From: Mesorhizobium sp. ORS 3324
GTDB taxonomy: Bacteria; Pseudomonadota; Alphaproteobacteria; Rhizobiales; Rhizobiaceae
Assembly (NCBI GenBank): GCA_000824825.2
Contig: LM655188.1
Coordinates: forward strand, 60,924-94,952
Direction of reading: 5' to 3'
DNA length: 34,029 nucleotides
Shown here: positions 1-7,029 of the stretch, one piece after another
How positions within the stretch are numbered: position 1 is the first letter of the stretch
Layout of the letters: each line of letters opens with the position of its first letter
Program-made: the position numbers and the translations under genes
The notes under the pieces: generated by a model
The model's database searches: none
The model's input: only the letters and a program-made list of their open reading frames with translations
Told to the model about the DNA's origin: nothing

Positions 1-95
1 AAGGACGGGGAGAAGGGACTAGCGGCGACGCCGGCGATCCCCCTCTCCCCGTTCTTCACGGGGAGAGGGTAAGGGTGAGGGGCAGCGCCAAACGT
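1..95. repeat. Intergenic palindromic repeat, cut by the window edge
   Basis: Positions 41-51 (CCCTCTCCCCG) and 59-69 (CGGGGAGAGGG) form a perfect 11-bp hairpin with a 7-nt loop. It is followed by GGGTGAGGGGCAGCGCC, the same vocabulary found in the elements near 7.03-7.23 kb and 13.83-14.02 kb. It lies just downstream of the minus-strand binding-protein gene and could end its transcript, although no T-run follows. The class resembles the palindromic intergenic mosaic elements known in rhizobia; the family assignment is from memory. Confidence 0.6.
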
Positions 96-112
96 CTAAA
101 GGCTAGGCGAAC

Positions 113-1270
113 TCACCGCCCGCCGATGACGCCGATATAATCCGACACCCAGCGGTAGTAGGGCACGCACTGGTCGTTCTGGCTGGCGCATTTCGATACG
201 GGCGTCTTCCAGAACTTGATCTTTTCGAAATTGTCGTAGCCGTTGGTCTTGCAGCCTTCCTCGCCGAGCAGCTCATTGCCCTTGCAGGCGGCGGGCACCA
301 CCGGCAGCGAGCCGAACCAGGCCGAGACGTCGCCCTGGACCTTGGCCGACAGCGAGTGCTCGAGCCACATGTAAGCGCAGTTCGGATGGGCGGCGTCGGC
401 TTCCATCATGGTGGTGTCGGCCCAGCCGGTGACACCTTCTTCCGGAACGGTCGAAGCGACCGGCTTCTTGGCGGCGACCAGCGTGTTCACCTGATAGGGC
501 CACGAGCCGGAGGCAACCACGCCTTCGTTCTGGAAATCGTCGACCTGGATCGCAGCGTCGTGCCAGTAGCGGCCGACCAGCGTGCGCTGCTTGCGCAGAA
601 GGTCGAGCGCAGCCTTGTACTGGTCTTCGTTGAGCTCGTAGGGATCCTTGATGCCCAGTTCCGGCTTGTGGAACATCAGATAGTTCGCGGCGTCCGCAAT
701 GTGGATCGGGCCGTCATAGGCCTGCACCCGGCCCTTGTTCGACTTGCCGTCGGGCAGGTTCATTTCCTCGAAGACGACGTTCCAGCTCTTCGGCGCTTCC
801 TTGAAGACGTCGGTGTTGTACATCAGGATGTTTGGCCCCCACTGGTAGGGAACGCCGTAGTGCACCTTGTCGACGGTGAACCAGGGGGCGTCCTTCAGGC
901 GGTCGTCGACGGTCTTCCAGCTCTTGATGAGATCGGTGTTGATCGGCTGCACACGCTTGCCAGCGACCAGGCGCAGCGAAGCATCACCCGAAGCCGTGAC
1001 GAGATCGAAGCCGCCCTCGTTCATCAGCGAGACCATCTCGTCCGAGGTGTTGGCGGTCTTGACGTTGACCTTGCAGCCGGTCTCCTTCTCGAAGGCGGTC
1101 ACCCAGTCATAGTTCTTGTCGGTCTCGCCGCGCTCGATATAGCCCGGCCAGGCGACGATATTGAGCTCGCCCTCGCCCTTGCCGAGCTCCTTCACCTGGG
1201 CGATCGCCTGACCGGAGAAGGTCAGCGCAACCGTCAACGCCGTGCATGACTTCAGGAATGCATTCATCAT
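113..1270 (-). CDS. Periplasmic polyamine-type ABC transporter substrate-binding protein (PotD/PotF-like)
   Basis: Predicted 385-residue extracytoplasmic solute-binding protein that would deliver a polyamine or related amine to an inner-membrane ABC permease. Residues 1 to about 24 form a signal peptide (basic start, hydrophobic core ALTVALTFSG, AIA-Q cleavage). The mature protein opens with the family-1/PotD-like strand LNIVAWPGYIE and contains YGVPYQWGPNILMYNTDVF, typical of the spermidine/putrescine group. At least seven cysteines occur in the mature part, including HPNC, AAC, EEGC, SKC and DQC, so disulfides are likely. The ORF extends further upstream, but the ATG-ATG at 1270 is chosen because GGGAG sits about 5 nt upstream and the signal peptide begins there. 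No permease or ATPase gene is in the window; they may lie beyond base 1. Together with the lysR and deoR genes upstream on the same strand and the kinase/dehydrogenase operon, it suggests uptake of an N-methylated or hydroxylated amine. The ligand is an inference. Confidence 0.9.
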   Translation of the reverse strand: MMNAFLKSCTALTVALTFSGQAIAQVKELGKGEGELNIVAWPGYIERGETDKNYDWVTAFEKETGCKVNVKTANTSDEMVSLMNEGGFDLVTASGDASLRLVAGKRVQPINTDLIKSWKTVDDRLKDAPWFTVDKVHYGVPYQWGPNILMYNTDVFKEAPKSWNVVFEEMNLPDGKSNKGRVQAYDGPIHIADAANYLMFHKPELGIKDPYELNEDQYKAALDLLRKQRTLVGRYWHDAAIQVDDFQNEGVVASGSWPYQVNTLVAAKKPVASTVPEEGVTGWADTTMMEADAAHPNCAYMWLEHSLSAKVQGDVSAWFGSLPVVPAACKGNELLGEEGCKTNGYDNFEKIKFWKTPVSKCASQNDQCVPYYRWVSDYIGVIGGR

Positions 1271-1285
1271 CGATCTCCCATTTGG

Positions 1286-1331
1286 GCGCATGACCCGAAA
1301 CCGGATTCGGTTTTCGGAAAGCATCATGCGC
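1286..1331. repeat. 46-bp imperfect palindrome in the binding-protein leader
   Basis: Outer arms GCGCATGA (1286-1293) and TCATGCGC (1324-1331) are perfect complements. Inside them CCGAAACCG and CGGTTTTCGG pair with one bulged T. This motif (GCATGA..CCGAAA..TTTTCGG..TCATGC) resembles a small dispersed palindrome common in Mesorhizobium and Rhizobium intergenic DNA. It ends 16 bp upstream of the binding-protein start, so it would be transcribed as a hairpin in the mRNA leader. Confidence 0.55.
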
Positions 1332-1444
1332 AAACCTGAACGCCGAAGCATTGTGCCCCGACAGCCGCGCTCCCGGCGGCTTTGTTCCCTGGGCGAAAGG
1401 TGCTGTGAAAAATCCGGTTTCGCAAATTCATTTATCAGAACGAC

Positions 1445-1465
1445 GATATCGGATTTTCCGATATC
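1445..1465. promoter_or_regulatory. Perfect LysR-type palindrome (ATC-N9-GAT)
   Basis: Two 9-bp arms GATATCGGA (1445-1453) and TCCGATATC (1457-1465) flank a TTT centre. The core fits ATC-N9-GAT and T-N11-A, the classical recognition pattern of LysR-family regulators (as in nod boxes). It lies 6 bp beyond the lysR stop codon and about 175 bp upstream of the binding-protein start on the same strand. This suits an operator by which the adjacent LysR protein controls the transporter gene. It is not followed by a T-run, so a terminator is less likely. Confidence 0.5.
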
Positions 1466-1470
1466 TTCAC

Positions 1471-2382
1471 TCAGGCCCGCTGCCGCATCGTGCGTTGCGA
1501 CTGGGCAAGCCCGATGAAGTCGCGGGCGGCCTGCGGCAGGCTGGAGCCGCGGCGCCAGACCATGCCGACCTGGACGACCGGAAGCGAACCGGAGATGTCG
1601 CGGGATTCGATGCGGTCGCCTTCCAGCGACCAGGGCCGGTAGACGAGGTCGGGCAGGAGCGCCACGCCGGCCCCGGTGGCGACGAGGCTGCGCACGGCCT
1701 CGACCGAGCGCGTGCGGAAGGCGACATGCGGCCTGGCGCCGATCGCGGCCAGGAGCTTGCCGGTGTTCTCCTCGATCTCGTCGACGGTGAGCATGATCAG
1801 CGGCTCGGAGGCGATATCGCCGATGCCGATAATGTCGGCGCTGGCAAGCTTGTGGCTGAGCGGCAGCCATAGCCGATAGGCCGAGACTTCGAGGATTTCG
1901 GACTGCAGCGCGGTGCGGTCGCGCAAATTCGAGGTGACCATGACGGCGATGTCGAGCTTGCCGCCGACCAGGAGGTGCTCGAGATAGTCGCCATTGTCCT
2001 CGATGGCCGAGACCTCGACGCCGGGATAGGCGCGACGGTAGCGGGCGAGCAGGTCGGAGAGCACATAGCCGGCGACCAGCGAGGTGACGCCGAGCTGCAG
2101 GCGGCCGCCGGCGGTCATCTGGTCGCCAAGGAAGGCGCGGCGCGCGTCGGAGACATCGGCCAGGATCTTCTTGGCGTGGCGCAGGAACTGGTGGCCCTTG
2201 TGGGTGATATTCAAGCCGCGCGGATGGCGCTCGAACAGCTCGACGCCGAGGTCGCTCTCCAGTTCCTTGATCGCCTCGGTGACCGAGGATTGCGAGATGG
2301 AGAGGTTCTGCGCGGCGCCCGACACCGTGCCCTGCTCGGCGACGGCGACGAAGAACTGGAGCTGGCGGATGGTGAAGGCCAT
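1471..2382 (-). CDS. LysR-family transcriptional regulator
   Basis: About 303-residue LysR-type regulator. The N-terminal winged HTH (residues about 1-60: FTIRQLQFFVAVAEQGTVSGAA, then SQSSVTEAIKELESDLG and LFERHPRGLNIT) is textbook for the family. The rest (about 90-300) is the periplasmic-binding-protein-like effector domain, ending near LLPDLVYRPW. The ATG at 2382 is chosen over the upstream GTG (2397) because family members begin right at the MxFTIRQL segment; no good ribosome site is visible for either. It lies 54 bp downstream of the deoR-type gene and upstream of the binding protein, all on the minus strand. A perfect ATC-N9-GAT palindrome follows its stop codon. The effector is unknown; an amine or its oxidation product is a reasonable guess from the neighbours. 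Confidence 0.9.
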   Translation of the reverse strand: MAFTIRQLQFFVAVAEQGTVSGAAQNLSISQSSVTEAIKELESDLGVELFERHPRGLNITHKGHQFLRHAKKILADVSDARRAFLGDQMTAGGRLQLGVTSLVAGYVLSDLLARYRRAYPGVEVSAIEDNGDYLEHLLVGGKLDIAVMVTSNLRDRTALQSEILEVSAYRLWLPLSHKLASADIIGIGDIASEPLIMLTVDEIEENTGKLLAAIGARPHVAFRTRSVEAVRSLVATGAGVALLPDLVYRPWSLEGDRIESRDISGSLPVVQVGMVWRRGSSLPQAARDFIGLAQSQRTMRQRA

Positions 2383-2436
2383 GGGCGGACTAAACACTGG
2401 CCGGGCTTGGAAGGGAAGGCGTTGGCGGCTCCCACG

Positions 2437-3201
2437 CTAGGCCGCCGCGATGCTGAGACGCGCGCCAGCCTGGCTGAGCGCCGCGGCGATGTCGTGCGGC
2501 GGCGGCTGGTCGGTCGCGAGCTCCGAAAAGCCGTCGAAGCCGCAGACCTGGATCAGCCCCTGGCGGCCGAACTTGGTGTGGTCGGTGACGACCAGCGAGC
2601 GCTGGCCGCGCGACAGCACCATGCGGGCGAATTCTGCTTCTTCCAGCTCATAATCGGTGAGGCCGGCGACAGCATCGACCGCGCCGATGGAGATCACCGC
2701 GTGATTGACCGAGAAGCGGCTGACGAATTCGATCGCCGTGACGCCGAGGGCGGCACCCGAATCGCTACGCAACTCGCCGCCGGCCATGTAGACCTTGTTG
2801 CCGTTCACGGTCGCCAGCGTGCGGGCAATGTCGGACGAATTGGTGACGACCATCAGCCGGCGATGGCCGAGCAGCTCGCGCGCCAGGAAGGAGGTGGTTG
2901 TGCCGGTGTCGAGCATGATCGACTCGCCGTCGCGAATGGTGGCCGCGACCATGCGGGCGATCAGGCGCTTGGCCTCGGCGTTCTCGCGCATGCGACGCTC
3001 GAACGGCGCCTCGCCCGCCATCGACGGCAGGCTGACGGCGCCATGCATCTTGAGGATCGCTCCCTCGTCGGTGAGCGGCTTGACGTCGCGCCGCACCGTC
3101 TCCAGCGACACGCCCAGCCGCTCGGCCAGGCTGGCGATAGTGATCGTGCCCTCTTCGCTGAGCAGCCGCAGGATTTCGCCATGCCGTTTCGAATGGATCA
3201 T
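2437..3201 (-). CDS. DeoR/GlpR-family transcriptional regulator
   Basis: 254-residue DeoR-family repressor. The N-terminal HTH (residues about 3-57) contains RHGEILRLLSEEGTITIASLAERLGVSLETVRRDV in family form, followed by the G-A-I-L-K-M-HGA hinge. The C-terminal DeoRC sensor domain (about 75-235) has the DTGTTTSFLA phosphate-loop-like motif and the VVTDHTKFG segment. DeoR-family sensors usually bind phosphorylated metabolites, which fits the choline-kinase-like gene transcribed divergently 400 bp away: the kinase product could be the inducer (inference). The ATG at 3201 gives the usual family length; the ORF runs 28 codons further upstream without family similarity. An imperfect TTTT-GGG/CCC-AAAA inverted repeat at 3266-3287 is a possible binding site. 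Confidence 0.9.
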   Translation of the reverse strand: MIHSKRHGEILRLLSEEGTITIASLAERLGVSLETVRRDVKPLTDEGAILKMHGAVSLPSMAGEAPFERRMRENAEAKRLIARMVAATIRDGESIMLDTGTTTSFLARELLGHRRLMVVTNSSDIARTLATVNGNKVYMAGGELRSDSGAALGVTAIEFVSRFSVNHAVISIGAVDAVAGLTDYELEEAEFARMVLSRGQRSLVVTDHTKFGRQGLIQVCGFDGFSELATDQPPPHDIAAALSQAGARLSIAAA

Positions 3202-3265
3202 GTGGATGTCCGGGATTTTGACCGATTCTAAGGCATTCCTAACGCTTTTAAAGGAATTGCTCGTA

Positions 3266-3287
3266 TTTTCGGGCAAAACACCCAAAA
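3266..3287. promoter_or_regulatory. Possible DeoR operator (imperfect inverted repeat)
   Basis: TTTTCGGG (3266-3273) and CCCAAAA (3281-3287) form an imperfect inverted repeat within an AT-rich stretch. It lies about 65 bp upstream of the deoR-type start and about 18 bp upstream of the plus-strand -35 hexamer. The position suits a repressor that controls both divergent units. The match is weak and is inferred mainly from location. Confidence 0.25.
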
Positions 3288-3304
3288 AAGGTCACAGCTT
3301 TTTG

Positions 3305-3333
3305 TTGACAGTCGGGTCGCGCTGGCATGAGAT
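3305..3333 (+). promoter_or_regulatory. Candidate promoter of the kinase/dehydrogenase operon
   Basis: A consensus -35 hexamer TTGACA (3305-3310) is followed after 17 bp by TGAGAT (3328-3333), a weak -10. Transcription would start near 3340, just before three consecutive hairpins and a U6 terminator (3347-3431). No better plus-strand promoter is visible upstream of the kinase gene. Confidence 0.45.
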
Positions 3334-3339
3334 CAATGT

Positions 3340-3431
3340 CGTGACAGGCTCGGAACTGCCACAGGAGGGTGATGGCAGAGCCGCAATCGACCGACCAGAT
3401 ATTCTGGAACGTGCCTGGCGCACGCTTTTTT
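3340..3431 (+). ncRNA. Candidate structured leader RNA or small RNA with intrinsic terminator
   Basis: Downstream of the TTGACA promoter three hairpins follow in quick succession. P1: GGCT (3347-3350) with AGCC (3379-3382) and CTGCCA (3356-3361) with TGGCAG (3373-3378), leaving a 5-nt bulge and an 11-nt loop that displays AGGAGG. P2: CCAGA (3395-3399) with TCTGG (3403-3407). P3: CGTGC (3410-3414) with GCACG (3420-3424), followed by six T (3426-3431). P3 has the form of an intrinsic terminator. The transcript would be about 90 nt if it stops there; otherwise it reads into a second big hairpin and the kinase gene. I do not recognise a known riboswitch or sRNA family. Attenuator, new riboswitch or free sRNA are all possible. 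Confidence 0.4.
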
Positions 3432-3605
3432 CGAATCCGCGGGGGCGGATGCCGGGATCCTAGACCTGGCCCAGGGGCTCGTCGGTGCGGCGCGGGACAT
3501 CGATCCCGCCGTTCCGCACCGACGAGGCTTTTCTGTTTTCTCTCATCGCTTTGTCAGAAGCCGGCGCATTATCGAAAGCCGGCTGGAGCAGGAGCAAACC
3601 CGTGA
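3372..3605 (+). CDS. Doubtful small leader ORF ahead of the kinase gene
   Basis: A 77-codon ORF starts MAEPQSTDQIFWNVPGARFF after a perfect AGGAGG (3363-3368; a GTG at 3369 is also in frame). Its stop codon overlaps the GTG start of the kinase gene (GTGA, 3602-3605), which would allow translational coupling. Against it, the Shine-Dalgarno to ATG distance is only 3 nt, the second half is an Arg/Gly/Pro/Cys-rich sequence typical of non-coding GC-rich DNA, and two strong hairpins lie inside it. If translated, it may serve as a leader whose translation decides whether the P3 terminator forms. Not recognised as any family. Confidence 0.2.
   Translation: MAEPQSTDQIFWNVPGARFFRIRGGGCRDPRPGPGARRCGAGHRSRRSAPTRLFCFLSSLCQKPAHYRKPAGAGANP
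3410..3431 (+). terminator. Intrinsic terminator or attenuator inside the operon leader
   Basis: A 5-bp GC-rich stem (CGTGC/GCACG, 5-nt loop) is followed by CTTTTTT. It lies about 90 nt downstream of the candidate promoter and 170 nt ahead of the kinase start, where a terminator makes sense only as a regulated stop or as the end of a separate small RNA. Confidence 0.45.
3478..3535 (+). terminator. Second long hairpin with T-rich tail in the operon leader
   Basis: CTCGTCGGTGCGG (3478-3490) pairs perfectly with CCGCACCGACGAG (3514-3526), a 13-bp stem. Its apical part contains a second stem GCGGGA/TCCCGC (3492-3497 with 3504-3509). GCTTTTCTGTTTTC follows, so it looks like a strong terminator placed about 75 nt upstream of the kinase start. 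Together with 3410-3431 it makes two successive stop signals in one leader. Confidence 0.5.
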
Positions 3606-4501
3606 GCGCCCCCGCAGTTGCCGAAGACCGCATCCGTGCGCTGCCCTGCTGGAGCGGCAGCATCGAGATCGAACCGCTGCCGGGCGGCCTCAGCAACGCC
3701 AATTATGTCGTCACGGACGCCGCCGGGCGTCATGTCGTGCGCTTCGGCCAGGACTTCCCGTTCCATCATGTCTTTCGCGAGCGCGAGGTGATGACGGCGC
3801 GGGCAGCGCATGCGGCAGGCTTCGCGCCGGCGGTGCGCTATGCCGAGCCCGGCATTCTGGTGACGGAATTTCTCGGCGCCAGGACTTTTGTCGCCGAGGA
3901 CGTGCGCGCCAATCTCGGTCGCGTGGCGGCGCTGCTGCGCGGCTTCCACCGCGAGATGCCGAGCCATGTCTCCGGCGCCGGCTTCATGTTCTGGGTGTTT
4001 CATGTCATCCGCGACTACGCCCGCACGCTGGACGAAGGCGGCAGCCGCAAGAAGGACGAGCTGCCACGCTATCTGACGCTCGCGGACGAGCTCGAACGGG
4101 CGCAGAAGCTTTTGCCGATCGTCTTCGGCCACAATGATCTTTTGCCGGCCAACATCCTCGACGACGGCAAGCGGCTGTGGTTGATCGATTTCGAATATGC
4201 CGGCTTCAACACCGCCATGTTCGATCTCGCGGGCGCTGCCTCCAATGCCGGCATGAGCGACGAGGAGTCCTTCGCCTTCCTGACGGCCTATTTCATGAAG
4301 GAGCCGGACAGCGAGATCCGCCGCTCGCACGCCGCCATGCAATGCGCCTCGCTGCTGCGTGAGGCGATGTGGAGCATGGTTTCCGAACTTAATCTGGACG
4401 CGCCCGGCATCGACTACGTCGCCTATACCGAGGAGAACCTGGTGCGGCTCGATGCGGCGCTGGAAAGCTACCAGACGAAATATGGAAAACTAACCCCATG
4501 A
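3602..4501 (+). CDS. Choline/ethanolamine-kinase-like phosphotransferase (APH fold)
   Basis: 299-residue member of the aminoglycoside phosphotransferase/choline kinase superfamily, predicted to use ATP to phosphorylate a small hydroxylated amine in the cytoplasm. The nucleotide loop is LPGGLSNANYVV near residues 25-35. The catalytic Brenner loop HNDLLPAN has its Asp at about residue 179, and the metal-binding LIDFEYAGFN has its Asp at about 196. The GTG at 3602 is chosen because AGGAG lies 7 nt upstream and the family fold begins shortly after; the upstream in-frame ORF overlaps the leader hairpins. The stop overlaps the next start (ATGA, 4498-4501), so kinase and dehydrogenase are co-translated. 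A kinase ahead of a methyl-amine dehydrogenase suggests a phosphorylated intermediate, possibly the DeoR inducer. The substrate is not determined by the sequence. Confidence 0.85.
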   Translation: MSAPAVAEDRIRALPCWSGSIEIEPLPGGLSNANYVVTDAAGRHVVRFGQDFPFHHVFREREVMTARAAHAAGFAPAVRYAEPGILVTEFLGARTFVAEDVRANLGRVAALLRGFHREMPSHVSGAGFMFWVFHVIRDYARTLDEGGSRKKDELPRYLTLADELERAQKLLPIVFGHNDLLPANILDDGKRLWLIDFEYAGFNTAMFDLAGAASNAGMSDEESFAFLTAYFMKEPDSEIRRSHAAMQCASLLREAMWSMVSELNLDAPGIDYVAYTEENLVRLDAALESYQTKYGKLTP

Positions 4502-6951
4502 CCTTGCCCAGCCATGCCGGGATCGTCGTCATCGGCGGCGGCATCATCGGCTGCTCGACCGCCTATCATCTGGCGCGCGACCATAAGGCGGACGTGGTGC
4601 TGCTCGAACAGGGCAAGCTGACCTCGGGCTCGACCTGGCATGCGGCCGGCCTGGTCGGCCAACTTCGCTCTTCGGCTTCGATCACGCGCGTGCTCAAATA
4701 TTCGGTCGAGCTCTATAAGGGGCTGGAAGCCGAGACCGGACTGGCGACCGGCTGGAAGATGACCGGATGTCTGCGGCTCGCCACCAACGCCGACCGCTGG
4801 ACCGAGTTCAAGCGGCTGGCGACGACGGCAAAGAGCTTCGGCATGGACATGCAGCTTTTGTCGCCGGCCGAGGTAAAGCGCATGTGGCCGCTGGTGGAAA
4901 CCGGCGATCTCGTCGGCGCCTCCTGGCTGCCGACCGATGGACAGGCGAGCCCTTCCGACATCACCCAATCGCTCGCCAAGGGCGCGCGCATGCATGGCGC
5001 GAAGCTGTTCGAGGACGTGCGCGTCACCGGCTTCGCGATGAAGGACGGCCGCATCACCGCGGTGAAGACCGAAAAAGGCGACATTGCCTGCGACAAGGTG
5101 GTGAACTGCGCCGGACAATGGGCCCGCCAGGTCGGCGCCATGGCCGGCATCAACGTGCCGCTGCAGCCGGTCAAGCACCAGTACATCATCACCGAGAAGA
5201 TCGAGGGGCTCGCAAACGACGCGCCGACGATCCGCGACCCCGACCGCCGCACCTATTTCAAGGAAGAGGTCGGCGGGCTGGTGATGGGCGGCTACGAGCC
5301 GAACCCGCAGGCCTGGGCGACCGGCCTCCTCGGAGGCGACGTTCCCAACGACTGGGAGTTTCGCCTATTCGATGACGATTACGATCATTTCGAGCAGCAT
5401 ATGGCCCAGGCGATCGCACGCGTGCCGGCGCTGGCCAACGCCGGCGTCAAGCAGATGATCAACGGACCTGAAAGCTTCACGCCGGACGGCAACTTCATCC
5501 TCGGTGTGGCCCCCGAATGTTCCAACATGTTCGTCGGCGCCGGCTTCAACGCATTTGGCATCGCGTCGGGCGGCGGCGCCGGCTGGGTGCTGGCGCAATG
5601 GGTGGTCGACGGCGAGGCGCCGCTCGACCTCTGGGTGGTCGACATCAGGCGTTTTTCCAAGCTGCACCGCGACCGCGACTGGGTCCGCGACCGCACGCTG
5701 GAAGCCTACGGCAAGCATTACACGATCGGCTTCCCGCACGAGGAATATCTCTCCGGCCGGCCGCGCATCGTCTCGCCTCTCTATGAGCGGCTGAAGATGC
5801 ATCACGCCGTGTTCGGCTCGAAGCTCGGCTGGGAGCGGCCGAACTGGTTTGCGCCAGAAGGGGTCGAGCCCGAAGACATCTACTCGATGGGTCGGCAGAA
5901 CTGGTTCGGGGCGGTCGGCGACGAGCACCGGCATGTGCGCGAGAAGGTCGGTATCTTCGATCAGTCCTCCTTCGCCAAATATGAGATGATCGGCGCCGAT
6001 GCGCTGAAGGCGCTCGACTGGATATGCGCCAACGACATCGACAAGCCGGTCGGACGGCTGACCTACACGCAGCTTCTCAACACGCGTGGCGGCGTCGAGG
6101 CCGACCTCACCGTGGCGAGGCTCGGCGAGGATAGGTTCTACATCGTCACCGGCACCGGTTTCCGTACCCATGATCTTTCATGGATCGGCGACCATATCGG
6201 TCAGGGACTCGACGCCAGGCTGAAGGACGTCACCGAGGAATTCGGCACGCTGTCGCTGATGGGACCGCGCGCCCGCGACGTGCTGGCGGCGGTGACCGAG
6301 GCCGATGTCTCCAACGCCGCCTTCCCCTTCGGCCACGCGCGCGAGATCAACATCGCCGGCGGCACGGTCCGGGCGCTGCGCGTGACCTATGTCGGCGAGC
6401 TCGGCTGGGAACTGCATGTGCCGATCGCCGCCACGGGCGAGATTTTCGATGCGCTGATGTCAGCGGGAAAGAAACACGGCATCCGGCCGGTCGGCTACCG
6501 GGCGCTGGAATCGCTCCGCCTGGAGAAAGGCTACCGAGCCTGGGGCTCGGACATCACGCCGAACGACACGCCGCAGGAAGCGGGCCTCGGCTGGGCGGTG
6601 AAGCTCAGGAAGGACACCGACTTTGTCGGACGACGCGCTCTGGAGAAGCTGGCCGGCAAGCCGCTGACGAAACGCTTTGCCGGCTTCATGGTGGACGACC
6701 CGGAGATCGTGCTGGTGGGGCGCGAGACGATCCTGCGCGACGGCGAGCCGGTCGGCTATCTCACCAGCGGCGGCTACGGCTACACGGTGGAGAAGAACAT
6801 AGGCTACGGCTATGTGCGCAACGCCGACGGCGTCGACGACGATTTCCTCGCATCCGGCGATTACGAGCTGGTGGTGGCGATGGATCGCACGCCGGCCAAG
6901 ATCCATCTCGAGCCGATGTATGATCCGGCGGGGGAGAAGATCAGGAGCTAG
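4498..6951 (+). CDS. FAD-dependent dehydrogenase with GcvT domain (dimethylglycine/sarcosine dehydrogenase family)
   Basis: 817-residue two-part flavoenzyme. Residues about 7-375 form a DAO-type FAD domain with the dinucleotide motif VVIGGGIIGCSTAYHLA. SGSTWHAAGL carries His48, the position that binds FAD covalently in dimethylglycine and sarcosine dehydrogenases. A FAO_M-type linker (about 385-440) is followed by the tetrahydrofolate-binding GCV_T fold (about 440-710; GYRALESLRLEKGYRAWGSDITP) and a GcvT C-terminal barrel (about 720-810). The family oxidatively removes an N-methyl group and passes the one-carbon unit to folate. The start overlaps the kinase stop (ATGA). Which methylated amine is used is unknown; true dimethylglycine dehydrogenases are not usually coupled to a kinase, so a different substrate is likely (inference). 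Confidence 0.92.
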   Translation: MTLPSHAGIVVIGGGIIGCSTAYHLARDHKADVVLLEQGKLTSGSTWHAAGLVGQLRSSASITRVLKYSVELYKGLEAETGLATGWKMTGCLRLATNADRWTEFKRLATTAKSFGMDMQLLSPAEVKRMWPLVETGDLVGASWLPTDGQASPSDITQSLAKGARMHGAKLFEDVRVTGFAMKDGRITAVKTEKGDIACDKVVNCAGQWARQVGAMAGINVPLQPVKHQYIITEKIEGLANDAPTIRDPDRRTYFKEEVGGLVMGGYEPNPQAWATGLLGGDVPNDWEFRLFDDDYDHFEQHMAQAIARVPALANAGVKQMINGPESFTPDGNFILGVAPECSNMFVGAGFNAFGIASGGGAGWVLAQWVVDGEAPLDLWVVDIRRFSKLHRDRDWVRDRTLEAYGKHYTIGFPHEEYLSGRPRIVSPLYERLKMHHAVFGSKLGWERPNWFAPEGVEPEDIYSMGRQNWFGAVGDEHRHVREKVGIFDQSSFAKYEMIGADALKALDWICANDIDKPVGRLTYTQLLNTRGGVEADLTVARLGEDRFYIVTGTGFRTHDLSWIGDHIGQGLDARLKDVTEEFGTLSLMGPRARDVLAAVTEADVSNAAFPFGHAREINIAGGTVRALRVTYVGELGWELHVPIAATGEIFDALMSAGKKHGIRPVGYRALESLRLEKGYRAWGSDITPNDTPQEAGLGWAVKLRKDTDFVGRRALEKLAGKPLTKRFAGFMVDDPEIVLVGRETILRDGEPVGYLTSGGYGYTVEKNIGYGYVRNADGVDDDFLASGDYELVVAMDRTPAKIHLEPMYDPAGEKIRS

Positions 6952-7029
6952 GGCTGGCACGCATCCGGCGCGCTCCTCGCGCCGCTCTCATACTGCAACT
7001 TTGCGGATTGGCGAAACCGCCGACACAGC

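Noticed and set aside
1445..1465. Palindrome as terminator of lysR
   Set aside because: The stem is AT-rich and no T-run follows on the minus strand; an operator reading fits better.
1975..3231. 418-codon plus-strand ORF across lysR and deoR
   Set aside because: It runs antisense through two clear regulator genes and their gap; shadow composition.
3340..3431. Glycine riboswitch upstream of the GcvT-domain gene
   Set aside because: The expected conserved core and tandem aptamer of glycine riboswitches are not seen; only hairpins of unknown type are present.
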